Assembly (NCBI GenBank): GCA_903934195.1
Contig: CAIZMV010000205.1
Coordinates: 1-32,337, forward strand
Source: an uncultured Acidimicrobiaceae bacterium
Lineage (GTDB): Bacteria > Actinomycetota > Acidimicrobiia > Acidimicrobiales > Ilumatobacteraceae
DNA length: 32,337 bases
Reading direction: 5' to 3'
The notes beneath the pieces are model-generated. The model saw only the letters and a program-made list of their open reading frames with translations, had not been told where the DNA came from and did not search any database. Positions 7,531 through 14,647 of this stretch are shown piece after piece. Each line of letters begins with the position of its first letter. The first letter of the stretch is position 1. Position numbers and translations under genes: made by a program.

Positions 7531-9105
7531 ATGTCCAGAATTTTGGTGTCAGAAGAATTAGCCGAAAGCGGACTCAGCAAATTACGCGCCGCTGGGCACG
7601 AAGTCGACGTACAGGTGGGGCTCACCCCTGAACAGCTTCAGGTGGCCATAAAGGGCGCCCACGCCCTCATCGTGCGCTCAGCCACACAAGTGGACGATGC
7701 GCTACTTGCGGCCGCTGACGACCTCGTTGTGGTCGGACGCGCCGGTGTAGGTCTTGACAACGTAGACGTTGAATCCGCCACCCGCCGAGGTGTCATGGTG
7801 TCAAACGCTCCCGAGTCAAACATCGTGTCTGCAGCAGAACACACTATGGCCATGTTGTTGGCAGTTGCTCGCAACGTGCCGCAGGCTCACGCAGCTTTGG
7901 TGCAGGGTCGCTGGGAACGCAGCAAGTGGGAAGGCGTCGAGTTATTCGACAAGACTCTCGGAGTTGTTGGTCTTGGCCGCATTGGCAAATTGGTGGCGCA
8001 ACGTGCTGCAGCTTTCGGAATGAAAGTAATTGCATTCGACCCATACGTCTCTGAAGAACGTGCACGCGCAATGAACATTGATTTGGCCGAACTAAATGAC
8101 CTTGTCAAGCGTTCTGATTTCATCACTGTGCACTTGCCGAAGAACAAAGACACTGTCAACTTGTTTGATGCAAAAATGCTCGCGACTGCCAAACCATCGT
8201 TGCGCATTATCAACGTTGCTCGCGGTGGAATCATTAACGAAGCAGATCTTGCAGAAGCAGTGAAGAATGGCGTCATTGCGGGTGCGGCCCTTGACGTATT
8301 CGACAAAGAGCCAACTACCGAATCACCGTTGTTTCAAGTTCCTGGCATTGTGGTCACCCCACACCTTGGTGCAAGCACTACTGAGGCACAAGACCGCGCG
8401 GGCGATCACATTGCCGACCAGATTCTTCTTGCTCTTGCTGGTGATTTCGTACCGTACGCCGTCAACATTTCAGCTGCTGATGCGAATGAGACTTTGAAAC
8501 CGTATTTGCCGCTTGCAGAGCGCCTTGGTCGTCTTTTCTCTTCAGCTGCTGGTAAAGATATTTCTGAATTGGAAATCATTGCGACCGGAGAAATTGCTGG
8601 CTACGACACACGAATCCTGACTCTGAGCGCTTTGAAAGGTTTCTTCTCGGCCCGCCACGATGATGCAGTGACGTACGTAAATGCCCCACAAATCGCTGCA
8701 GCTCAGAACATAACGATTAAAGAAAACAAAGTATCGAACTCAGGTTCAAACAGTGACTATGTCAACCTGATCACATTGCGTGCAGGAACACACAGCATTG
8801 CCGCAACCCTTGTTGGTCCTCGCCGTCAAGCACGTTTAGTCATGGTTGATGACCACATGACAGACGTACCACCGTCTGATCACATGCTTGTTGTTCGCAA
8901 CGATGACCGCCCAGGAGTTATTGGACTGGTTGGAACTCTTCTGGGTGCGCATAACGTGAACATTGCAGACATGGATGTGGGCCGTGCGCTCACACCCGGA
9001 ACCGCATTGATGGTGATTGCAACGACTGCAGAGGCATCTGATGCCGTCATTGAAGAACTCCGTGCCAAGCCCGGAATTATCGAAGTAACTGCTCTACACA
9101 GCTAA
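7531..9105 (+). CDS. serA: D-3-phosphoglycerate dehydrogenase
   Basis: 524 aa, the long form found in actinobacteria. It oxidises 3-phosphoglycerate to 3-phosphohydroxypyruvate, the first step of serine synthesis, with NAD+. Domains in order: substrate domain, Rossmann domain with GLGRIGKLVAQ (about residues 148-158), catalytic region with NVARGGIINE, the Glu in LDVFDKEP and His in TPHLGAST, an intervening ASB domain (about 320-450), and a C-terminal ACT domain from DHMLVVRNDDRPGVIG that binds serine for feedback control in relatives. The ATG starts MSRILVSEELAESG; no ribosome-binding site is seen, so a leaderless or short-leader transcript is likely. The first ~90 codons are visibly richer in C/G-ending codons than the middle. 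It ends 5 nt from the convergent pyrF stop. Confidence 0.97.
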   Translation: MSRILVSEELAESGLSKLRAAGHEVDVQVGLTPEQLQVAIKGAHALIVRSATQVDDALLAAADDLVVVGRAGVGLDNVDVESATRRGVMVSNAPESNIVSAAEHTMAMLLAVARNVPQAHAALVQGRWERSKWEGVELFDKTLGVVGLGRIGKLVAQRAAAFGMKVIAFDPYVSEERARAMNIDLAELNDLVKRSDFITVHLPKNKDTVNLFDAKMLATAKPSLRIINVARGGIINEADLAEAVKNGVIAGAALDVFDKEPTTESPLFQVPGIVVTPHLGASTTEAQDRAGDHIADQILLALAGDFVPYAVNISAADANETLKPYLPLAERLGRLFSSAAGKDISELEIIATGEIAGYDTRILTLSALKGFFSARHDDAVTYVNAPQIAAAQNITIKENKVSNSGSNSDYVNLITLRAGTHSIAATLVGPRRQARLVMVDDHMTDVPPSDHMLVVRNDDRPGVIGLVGTLLGAHNVNIADMDVGRALTPGTALMVIATTAEASDAVIEELRAKPGIIEVTALHS

Positions 9106-9110
9106 GGCGA

Positions 9111-9920
9111 TTACCGAGCTGAACGAAGTGCGTCGCGGGTATCGCGAGCAACACGCGCAGCAGCTGGCATTGGGTCAACCGAATCTGCATACAAGATGGC
9201 GCGTGATGAATTCACAATAAGGCCAGTGCCGTGTGAGTTCGCACCGTTCTTCACTACCTCTTCAGGGCTTCCGCCTTGCGCACCGACACCAGGAACAAGC
9301 AATGGCATGTCGCCGACGATGGCGCGTACTTCAGCAAGCTCTGCTGGGTAGGTAGCGCCGACAACAAGAGCAACTTCACCTTTGTGTGACCATTCGTCGG
9401 CTGCTCGGCGTGCAACATGTTGATACAGCGGAGTGCCATCGATGAGTTGCGACTGAAATTCACCGCTGCCTGCGTTGGAAGTGCGACACAAGACAATTGC
9501 TGCACCCTTTGGATGAACGAGGTACGGCTCGATTGTGTCGCCACCCATGTATGGGTTCACAGTGACAGCATGTGCGCCGTAACGGTCGAAAGCTTCGCGT
9601 GCGTACATGGTTGCTGTGTCGCCAATGTCGCCACGCTTCGCATCAAGAATGATGGGGATGGTGGGGTAATTGCTACGAATGTATTCACAGATTCGTTCTA
9701 GTTGAGCTTCAGCACGAGCAGCAGCAAAATAGGCGATCTGTGGTTTGAAGGCACATGCATATTGCGCAGTTGCGTCGATGATGTCGATACAGAAGTATTC
9801 GATGCCATCAGCGTCGGGCGAGTAGTGATGAGTCAGACGATGCGGGTCGGGATCTAAACCGACGCACAGCAATGAGTCAGCTTCTTTCCAGCGTGCTGTG
9901 AGAAGCGAAGTGAAAGACAA
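9111..9920 (-). CDS. pyrF: Orotidine 5'-phosphate decarboxylase (long, type 2)
   Basis: 269 aa. It decarboxylates OMP to UMP, the last step of de novo pyrimidine synthesis. The length and the motif ILDAKRGDIGDTA (catalytic Lys-Asp array) identify the longer PyrF subfamily of mycobacteria and Myxococcus. Other landmarks are LCVGLDPDP near the start, AVTVNPYMGGD and LVPGVGAQGG (phosphate-binding region). The start codon is TTG at 9920-9918: no earlier ATG or GTG fits, and GAAGG in the tail of the ferredoxin gene is a usable ribosome-binding site. It begins only 2 nt after the ferredoxin stop, so the two genes are almost certainly co-transcribed and translationally linked. Confidence 0.95.
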   Translation of the reverse strand: MSFTSLLTARWKEADSLLCVGLDPDPHRLTHHYSPDADGIEYFCIDIIDATAQYACAFKPQIAYFAAARAEAQLERICEYIRSNYPTIPIILDAKRGDIGDTATMYAREAFDRYGAHAVTVNPYMGGDTIEPYLVHPKGAAIVLCRTSNAGSGEFQSQLIDGTPLYQHVARRAADEWSHKGEVALVVGATYPAELAEVRAIVGDMPLLVPGVGAQGGSPEEVVKNGANSHGTGLIVNSSRAILYADSVDPMPAAARVARDTRDALRSAR

Positions 9921-9922
9921 AG

Positions 9923-10114
9923 TCAGCCTTCGATGGAGATCGCGGCAGTGGGGCAGAGGTCAGCAGCTTGTGTGACCTTCTCGCGCAATTCTTCACCTGG
10001 AGATTCGATCAATACGTAGAGATAGCCGTCTGAGCGGACTTCAAATACTTCGGGGCAGACTTGTGTGCAGGCACCTGTCGATGCACAAATGTCATAGTCA
10101 ACGACGACTTTCAT
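9923..10114 (-). CDS. Small single-cluster ferredoxin
   Basis: 63 aa, acidic, a low-potential electron carrier of the actinobacterial type. Cluster ligands are Cys10, Cys16 and Cys20 in CASTGACTQVCP plus the distal Cys in LCPTAAI. The spacing C-x5-C with Thr at the place of the fourth ligand suggests a [3Fe-4S] cluster, as in P450-partner ferredoxins, rather than [4Fe-4S]. A strong AAAGGAG ribosome-binding site precedes the ATG. The usual cytochrome P450 or TetR neighbour is absent; instead it is the first gene of a two-gene unit with pyrF. PyrF needs no electron carrier, so the partner is elsewhere in the genome. An imperfect palindrome lies just upstream. Confidence 0.93.
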   Translation of the reverse strand: MKVVVDYDICASTGACTQVCPEVFEVRSDGYLYVLIESPGEELREKVTQAADLCPTAAISIEG

Positions 10115-10129
10115 ATTGGGCTCCTTTGT

Positions 10130-10155
10130 TCTGTACCGAACTTAGTCGGAACAGA
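10130..10155. promoter_or_regulatory. 26-bp imperfect palindrome between leuA and the ferredoxin gene
   Basis: TCTGT (10130-10134), A, CCGA (10136-10139), a 6-nt centre, TCGG (10146-10149), A, ACAGA (10151-10155): nine matching pairs with one A/A mismatch. It lies 4 nt after the leuA stop and upstream of the ferredoxin ribosome-binding site. No T-tract follows on the leuA strand, which favours a regulator-binding site (TetR-like size) over a terminator. Confidence 0.45.
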
Positions 10156-10159
10156 GTGC

Positions 10160-11851
10160 TTAAGAGTCCTTTAGGTGACGCTCGTAGGCGGCAAGAACCG
10201 CACGTAGTACCGCAGATGTGGTGTTCGGGTCTGTGCCAAGGCCCCACAGTGCGTCGCTGTTGCCATTCTTCATTTCCACATACGCAACGGCCGTGGCCTC
10301 AGAGCCTTGGCCCATCGCATGTTCGCTGTAATCGACAACATCGATCTTGGCATTCAATCCGGTGTTCACAGCATGGACAAACGCATCAACTGGTCCGTTG
10401 CCTTCGCCAGACACGGTGGTGTGAACGCCGTCAATAACTAGTTGGGCGGTAATGGTGGTGCGTGATGTGGCAGAGTCGCTGCGCATCTCGTGGCTATCAA
10501 GTTTGATACGAGGTTCTGTTGGCAGGTACTCAGCGCTGAATGCATCCCAGATTGCTGTTGGGCTTACAACTGTTCCGGAATCTTCCGTGATGTGCTGAAT
10601 GGTTTGTGAGAATTCAATTTGAAGCCGACGCGGTAAGTCGAAACCGTGTTCTTCTTTCATGATGTATGCAACGCCACCCTTGCCAGACTGGCTGTTCACA
10701 CGAATGACAGCTTCGTAACTGCGTCCAACATGCTTTGGATCAATGGGCAAGTAGGGAACACCCCATTTGTCGTAGTCCTTCGACAATGCGGTGAGCCCCT
10801 TCTTAATTGCATCTTGGTGACTGCCAGAAAAAGATGTGTACACAAGGTCGCCCACGTATGGGTGGCGTGCTGAAACATCTAAACGATTGCAGTATTCAGC
10901 AACGCGGCGAAGTGAATCGATGTCAGTGATATCAAGTTCAGGATCAACGCCGTTCATGAACATGTTCATTGCAATGTTGATGATGTCTACGTTGCCGGTG
11001 CGCTCACCGTTACCGAACAATGTGCCTTCCACGCGATCCGCGCCGGCCATGATGCCGAATTCTGCAGCAGCGGTAGCTGTGCCACGGTCATTATGTGGGT
11101 GCAAGGAAATTACCACCGTCTCACGACGTGGAATATTGCGAATAAACCATTCAATAACATCGCCATAAACGTTCGGTGTGTAGCACTCAACCGTTGCGGG
11201 CAAGTTCAAAACCAATGGGTTCTCTTTTGTCGGCTTCAGAACATCCATGACGGCTGTACAAATCTCAACGGCATATTCAGGTTCCGTCAAAGTAAAGCTC
11301 TCTGGCGAGTACTCATATCGCACATTGGTGCCAGCCAACATCGGTTCGAATTCCTGACACAATTTCGCTGCATCAACAGCAATCTGTGTGATGCCGGCCT
11401 TGTCTAATCCGAAGACTACGTTTCGCTGTAGAGGGTTCGTTGAGTTGTAGAAATGAACGATTGCGTTCTTGGCGCCCTTCAAGCATTCGTACGTGCGTTC
11501 AATTAACTCAGCACGGCATTGAACCAATACTTGAATAGTGACGTCGTCGGGGATGAGATCTTCTTCAATAATCTGACGTACGAAATCAAAGTCCGGTTGG
11601 CTAGCTGCAGGAAACCCAACTTCAATTTCTTTGAAACCCATGTTGACAAGAGTTTTAAACATGCGCATTTTGCGCTCTGGGTCCATTGGGTCAATGAGGG
11701 CCTGGTTGCCGTCGCGCAAGTCAACACTGCACCACAATGGCGCCTTTGTGATGGTGTTGTTTGGCCAGGTGCGATCAGTAAGGACAACCGGAATAAACGG
11801 CGTGTACTTGGCAAAAGCCATCTGTTTTGGTGTCACATTTTGTGGAGGCAT
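10160..11851 (-). CDS. leuA: 2-isopropylmalate synthase
   Basis: 563 aa, the actinobacterial LeuA2 type. It condenses 2-oxoisovalerate with acetyl-CoA in the first committed step of leucine synthesis. The N-terminal TIM barrel shows SVDLRDGNQALIDPM (metal Asp and catalytic Arg), EVGFPAASQ, the metal-binding His pair in SLHPHNDRGTA and GTLFGNGERTGNVD. The C-terminal LeuA dimer/regulatory domain (from about residue 430) carries GEGNGPVDAFVHAV and normally binds leucine as feedback inhibitor. The ATG at 11851 has AAGGAA 6 nt upstream. The frame remains open for 45 more codons, but that stretch is the attenuator terminator and is not protein. Upstream lie a Leu-rich leader peptide and an intrinsic terminator, so transcription is controlled by attenuation. 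A second DRE-TIM synthase, cimA, lies at 25796-27382. Confidence 0.97.
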   Translation of the reverse strand: MPPQNVTPKQMAFAKYTPFIPVVLTDRTWPNNTITKAPLWCSVDLRDGNQALIDPMDPERKMRMFKTLVNMGFKEIEVGFPAASQPDFDFVRQIIEEDLIPDDVTIQVLVQCRAELIERTYECLKGAKNAIVHFYNSTNPLQRNVVFGLDKAGITQIAVDAAKLCQEFEPMLAGTNVRYEYSPESFTLTEPEYAVEICTAVMDVLKPTKENPLVLNLPATVECYTPNVYGDVIEWFIRNIPRRETVVISLHPHNDRGTATAAAEFGIMAGADRVEGTLFGNGERTGNVDIINIAMNMFMNGVDPELDITDIDSLRRVAEYCNRLDVSARHPYVGDLVYTSFSGSHQDAIKKGLTALSKDYDKWGVPYLPIDPKHVGRSYEAVIRVNSQSGKGGVAYIMKEEHGFDLPRRLQIEFSQTIQHITEDSGTVVSPTAIWDAFSAEYLPTEPRIKLDSHEMRSDSATSRTTITAQLVIDGVHTTVSGEGNGPVDAFVHAVNTGLNAKIDVVDYSEHAMGQGSEATAVAYVEMKNGNSDALWGLGTDPNTTSAVLRAVLAAYERHLKDS

Positions 11852-11899
11852 TGTGGGTTCCTTGGATAGAGGTGTAGGAGAGAACTGTTCTGGACAAAG

Positions 11900-11930
11900 A
11901 AAAAACCCCCTGACCAGAGGCAGGAGGTTT
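11900..11930 (-). terminator. leuA attenuator: intrinsic terminator in the leader
   Basis: Read on the minus strand, AAACCTCCTG (11930-11921) pairs with CAGGGGGTTT (11912-11903) in a 10-bp stem with one T-G wobble and an 8-nt loop, running into a T-tract (six T, 11905-11900). It lies between the Leu leader peptide and leuA, with no gene ending here, so it is a regulatory terminator. A competing fold exists: GGCAG just after the leader stop can pair with CTGCC inside the terminator's 5' arm and loop. Confidence 0.88.
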
Positions 11931-11931
11931 C

Positions 11932-11957
11932 GACAGCAACGATATGCGGCTGCTGCC
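11932..11957 (-). promoter_or_regulatory. leuA leader 1:2 (pause-type) hairpin
   Basis: On the minus strand GGCAGCA (11957-11951) pairs with TGCTGTC (11938-11932), 7 bp with one G-T wobble around a 12-nt loop. It begins one base after the stop codon of the leader peptide and ends just before the terminator stem, the position expected for the pause or protector hairpin of a ribosome-mediated attenuator. Confidence 0.6.
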
Positions 11958-11958
11958 G

Positions 11959-11991
11959 TTACATAAGGAGGAGCAGGTTCGTGCAAGTCAT
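11959..11991 (-). CDS. leuL: leuA leader peptide (four tandem leucine codons)
   Basis: A 10-codon ORF, MTCTNLLLLM then TAA, with Leu codons CTG CTC CTC CTT in a row. It sits 108 nt upstream of the leuA start and directly before a hairpin and an intrinsic terminator. This is the classical layout of leucine attenuation: with charged tRNA-Leu scarce, the ribosome stalls on the Leu run and the terminator fails to form. Leader-peptide control of leuA is known in actinobacteria. No ribosome-binding site is visible; TAACCT (12005-12000) ends 8 nt before the ATG, suggesting a leaderless transcript starting almost at this codon. The peptide itself probably has no function beyond being translated. Confidence 0.88.
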   Translation of the reverse strand: MTCTNLLLLM

Positions 11992-12096
11992 TACGGCAAA
12001 GGTTAGCCCGATGTCGGGGCGTGCGCTACCCCCAAAGGGGCCATGTAATGGTTGCTCAACCCGACGGGGAGCTAGGAAGTCTGAGAAAAGACTGAG
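11992..12096 (-). promoter_or_regulatory. GC-rich structured spacer with candidate leuA promoter
   Basis: 105 nt between the small protein gene and the Leu leader peptide. On the minus strand it holds CCCC-TTT-GGGG and GGTT-GAGC-AACC hairpins, a GCCC/GGGC hairpin near 12020-12006, a 5-bp AGTCT/AGACT hairpin at 12078-12093 just after the small-protein stop, and a -10-like TAACCT at 12005-12000. The last suits a leaderless start at the leader peptide. No clear -35 and no good T-tract terminator were found, so co-transcription with the small protein cannot be excluded. Confidence 0.4.
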
Positions 12097-12249
12097 TTAG
12101 GAGCCGAGATCAGCACTGACGGAGTCGTCATTGATGATCTCGTTCAGCTGTTTGCTGAACTCCGGTTCGGCTGGCACGAGCAGTGACTGCCAGTCGTATG
12201 AAAATCCTTTACGTCCATGCGTTTGCATGCCGTTTGGTTGTGCGTCCAT
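12097..12249 (-). CDS. Small 50-aa protein of unknown function upstream of leuA
   Basis: A 50-aa ORF that short-gene cutoffs would miss. Support: a very strong ribosome-binding site GGGAGGAG about 6 nt before the ATG at 12249, and coding-like composition. It begins MDAQPNGMQTHGRKGFSYDW, continues through QSLLVPAEPEF and KQLNEIINDDSV, and ends ADLGS. There is no transmembrane segment and no Cys; the central part looks amphipathic and the C-terminus acidic. I do not recognise a family. It lies on the same strand as leuA, 105 nt before the Leu leader peptide, and has a long structured 5' region. It could belong to the leuA transcript or be an independent unit; a role in leucine control is speculation. 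Confidence 0.7.
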   Translation of the reverse strand: MDAQPNGMQTHGRKGFSYDWQSLLVPAEPEFSKQLNEIINDDSVSADLGS

Positions 12250-12404
12250 GAGAACTCCTCCCGTGAGGGTTGGGGGTTCGCCCGTGGCGGGTGGCGCACG
12301 CCGTTGTCTATGACCCGGTTCGTACGACTTTGCTCGGTGCTATCCGTTAGTTGTTGGTCCTTTCTGTACGAGTATTTCTCGCATCAGGAATGGAAAAACT
12401 AACG
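12250..12404 (-). promoter_or_regulatory. Structured 5' region of the 50-aa protein (candidate RNA element)
   Basis: On the minus strand CGTTAGTT (12404-12397) pairs perfectly over 8 bp with AACTAACG (12352-12345), enclosing a small CGAG/CTCG hairpin (12381-12369). Two copies of AGAAAGGWCCA accompany the stem, one before each arm. Nearer the gene lie CCCG/CGGG pairs and CCTC-ACGG-GAGG, which would pair with the ribosome-binding site itself. A paired distal stem plus a maskable ribosome-binding site is what a cis-regulatory RNA looks like. I recognise no known riboswitch class. Confidence 0.4.
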
Positions 12405-12522
12405 CATCTGGACCTTTCTCACACCATTATTGACAAAAAAATAAAGAATCTCTGAGGGTAAATGGGCAGTACTGGCGAGTAACCGTCTTAATAGGGCATA
12501 TCGCGAGTACTGTGACCGCAAC
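12405..12522. promoter_or_regulatory. AT-rich divergent promoter region, with -10 of the DEAD-box gene
   Basis: An AT-rich stretch with TTGACA on the plus strand (12430-12435), followed by an A-run but no matching -10 at normal spacing. Further right TACTGT (12508-12513) is a TANNNT -10 that ends 9 nt before the DEAD-box ATG (12523), which lacks a ribosome-binding site. No additional gene is seen here. Confidence 0.4.
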
Positions 12523-13713
12523 ATGTCGACATCCCCCACGACCCAACCCCGTATCTCAACCCCCACAGGCTTTGCCGCACTCGGCGTGCCAGACAATGTG
12601 GATCAGGGTTTAGCGGCAGCCGGTTTCTCCGCTCCCTTTGCCATCCAAACCGAAGCCATCCCCGTAGCAATGCGCGGGCTTGATGTGTGCGGCCGAGCCA
12701 GAACAGGTTCAGGCAAGACACTTGCTTTTGGTGTTCCGATGTTGGCTCGCGCCGACAAATTCGCGCGTGTGCGTGCGCCACGTGGTCTTGTATTGGTTCC
12801 TACTCGCGAGCTCGCATTGCAAGTAGCAGAAGTGTTGCAACCGATTGGTAAAGAGTGCGACCGTGTGATCTTGCCTGTCTATGGCGGCGCATCACGTGAT
12901 GATCAAATTGATGCTCTTGAAAAAGGCGTTGACATGATTGTCGCAACGCCATTGCGTTTGATCGACCTTATGAAGGCCGGTGAACTTGTTCTTGACGATA
13001 TTCAAGTTGTCACGCTTGATGAAGCTGACCGTATGGCAGACGATGGGTTTACGCCACAAGTTGAATGGATCCTGCGCCACGTAACGGGCGATCACCAGAC
13101 AATGTTGTTTTCCGCAACACTTGACGGCCAAGTAGGCAATCTTGTGAAGCGTTACATGAAGTCGCCTGAAGAAGTGTCTATTGATTCACCAACAGACACT
13201 GTTGGCACAATGCACCATTTGTTCCTCGGTGTTCACAAACTCGACAAAGACAAGGTTGTTGCTGCCATTGCAACCTCCGCCGGAAAAACTGTGGTGTTCT
13301 GCGACACAAAGCGTTTATGCGACCGCGTGACTGAGCATCTGCAAGACCTTGGTATCAATGCCCTTGCAATACACGGTGATCTCACCCAAGCAGCACGTGA
13401 AAAAGCAATTGTTCGATTCACCAATAATGAATTGCTCGTGTTGGTTGCAACAGATGTTGCTGCACGCGGAATCGACATTGATGATGTCGCAGTGGTTATT
13501 CACTACGTACCACCAATTGATTCAAAGACGTACTTGCATCGCTCTGGTCGTACTGCGCGTGCCGGACGTGACGGCTGGGCTGTCACTCTTGCTGAATACA
13601 ACCAGCACACAACGTGCCGCATTATTCAGCGTGCATTGCGTTTAGAAACGAACCCACCAATCGAGATCTTCTCGAACGATGAGCGTCTCAAAACTCTCGA
13701 TTCTTTTCTGTAG
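12523..13713 (+). CDS. DEAD-box ATP-dependent RNA helicase
   Basis: 396 aa, the helicase core with almost no C-terminal tail. It remodels RNA secondary structure using ATP. Motifs in order: Q motif (FAIQTEAI, about 39-46), motif I ARTGSGKT (59-66), Ia PTREL (93-97), GG (121-122), Ib TPLR (142-145, TPGR in most relatives), motif II DEAD (166-169), motif III SAT (197-199), motif V region DVAARGIDI and motif VI HRSGRTARAGR. Lacking the RNA-binding tail of CsdA or the DbpA domain, it may act generally, for example in cold adaptation or ribosome assembly; this is inferred. The ATG is preceded by a -10 hexamer at leaderless spacing. The first ~30 codons are unusually C-rich. Confidence 0.95.
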   Translation: MSTSPTTQPRISTPTGFAALGVPDNVDQGLAAAGFSAPFAIQTEAIPVAMRGLDVCGRARTGSGKTLAFGVPMLARADKFARVRAPRGLVLVPTRELALQVAEVLQPIGKECDRVILPVYGGASRDDQIDALEKGVDMIVATPLRLIDLMKAGELVLDDIQVVTLDEADRMADDGFTPQVEWILRHVTGDHQTMLFSATLDGQVGNLVKRYMKSPEEVSIDSPTDTVGTMHHLFLGVHKLDKDKVVAAIATSAGKTVVFCDTKRLCDRVTEHLQDLGINALAIHGDLTQAAREKAIVRFTNNELLVLVATDVAARGIDIDDVAVVIHYVPPIDSKTYLHRSGRTARAGRDGWAVTLAEYNQHTTCRIIQRALRLETNPPIEIFSNDERLKTLDSFL

Positions 13714-13789
13714 TCCTTCCATATCGCCGTAGTTGCGGTGCACATCTCAATTAGTTCTGGTTATCGAGACCATTAGGGAATGGAGATGT

Positions 13790-14044
13790 ATGGTGGTGAA
13801 CGAACGCGACAGACTCAAATTGGCGCATCGATTACAAGGTCTAATGGGCGAGGAGGCGACAATTCTTATGGAACATCTTCCATATGGCGGCATCGCCGGC
13901 ATCGTTTCTAAGGATGATCTCGTGCTCTTTAAGGCCGAGATACGCGCTGAGATATACAAAGCGTTGAATTCGCAGACCTTGAAGATCATCACGGTAATGA
14001 CAGCCCTCAATGGGTTGATGTTTGCCGGACTCAAATGGGGCTAA
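13790..14044 (+). CDS. Small membrane-anchored protein (actinobacterial conserved hypothetical)
   Basis: 84 aa from the ATG at 13790. GGAG lies 4 nt upstream, and two GTG codons follow at once, so the exact start could be 13790, 13793 or 13796. The N-terminus is charged (NERDRLKLAHRLQGLMGEEA), followed by LMEHLPYGGIAGIVSKDDL, a short amphipathic helix FKAEIRAEIYKALN, and a C-terminal hydrophobic helix (IITVMTALNGLMFAGL). This layout, with a Leu-Met-(E)-x-Leu-Pro motif, a coiled-coil segment and a tail anchor, recalls a common but uncharacterised actinobacterial small protein. The in-frame extension back to 13733 lacks a ribosome-binding site. It is convergent with leuD (15 nt apart). Function unknown. 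Confidence 0.65.
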   Translation: MVVNERDRLKLAHRLQGLMGEEATILMEHLPYGGIAGIVSKDDLVLFKAEIRAEIYKALNSQTLKIITVMTALNGLMFAGLKWG

Positions 14045-14059
14045 ACCCCCACGTAACGT

Positions 14060-14647
14060 TTACTTGTTCAGCCAGGCTGGGCGATTTTTCTCGTACGACG
14101 TGATGTCATCTGCATGGGTCATGGTGATACCAATGTCGTCGAGACCATTTAAGAAGCGGTGTTGTGTTGGTGCATCCATTGGGAAGCTCTCTTTGAAACC
14201 AGCTGATGGAACTTCAACTGTAAGACGTTCCATATCAACTGTGATTTCCGTAGTGGAATCAGCTTCGATCAGTTCCCACAGTTTCTCTACTGCTGCCTGA
14301 GGCAAGATGACTGGTGCAAGACCATTCTTTGTGCAGTTGTTGCGGAAGATGTCAGAGAAGCTCGGCGCAATCACTGCATCAAACCCGTATTGCTGAATTG
14401 CCCACACTGCATGTTCACGTGAAGAGCCAACACCAAAGCTTGGGCCAGCAACAAGAATTGTTGCACCAGAATACTTTTCATCGTTCAATACGAAACTGCG
14501 ATCATCGCGCCAGGTTGAGAACAACCCTGCTTCAAATCCGGTGCGCTCGACGCGCTTCAACCACTCTGCAGGAATGATTTGGTCGGTATCAACATCGCTG
14601 CGCTTTAAGGGCACTGCACGACCTGTGACGATATGTACTGATTTCAT
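14060..14647 (-). CDS. leuD: 3-isopropylmalate dehydratase small subunit
   Basis: 195 aa. With LeuC it isomerises 2-isopropylmalate to 3-isopropylmalate in leucine synthesis. Typical features are the N-terminal GRAVPLKRSDVDTDQIIPA, the swivelling-domain motif GPSFGVGSSREHAVWAI, and SFSDIFRNNCTKNGL. Length is normal. The ATG has a good AGGAG ribosome-binding site and overlaps the leuC TGA by 4 nt (ATGA), so the two subunits are translationally coupled for equal amounts. Confidence 0.97.
   Translation of the reverse strand: MKSVHIVTGRAVPLKRSDVDTDQIIPAEWLKRVERTGFEAGLFSTWRDDRSFVLNDEKYSGATILVAGPSFGVGSSREHAVWAIQQYGFDAVIAPSFSDIFRNNCTKNGLAPVILPQAAVEKLWELIEADSTTEITVDMERLTVEVPSAGFKESFPMDAPTQHRFLNGLDDIGITMTHADDITSYEKNRPAWLNK

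Noticed and set aside
11852..11986. N-terminal extension of leuA by 45 codons in an open frame
   Set aside because: The stretch contains the terminator stem and T-tract of the attenuator, and the ATG at 11851 has its own ribosome-binding site and a normal LeuA start.
11900..12100. T-box riboswitch for leuA
   Set aside because: No T-box sequence or specifier stem was seen; the tandem Leu codons in a tiny ORF explain the terminator better.
12430..12458. TTGACA as a strong plus-strand promoter
   Set aside because: No acceptable -10 at 16-19 nt; the DEAD-box gene has a better placed TACTGT.
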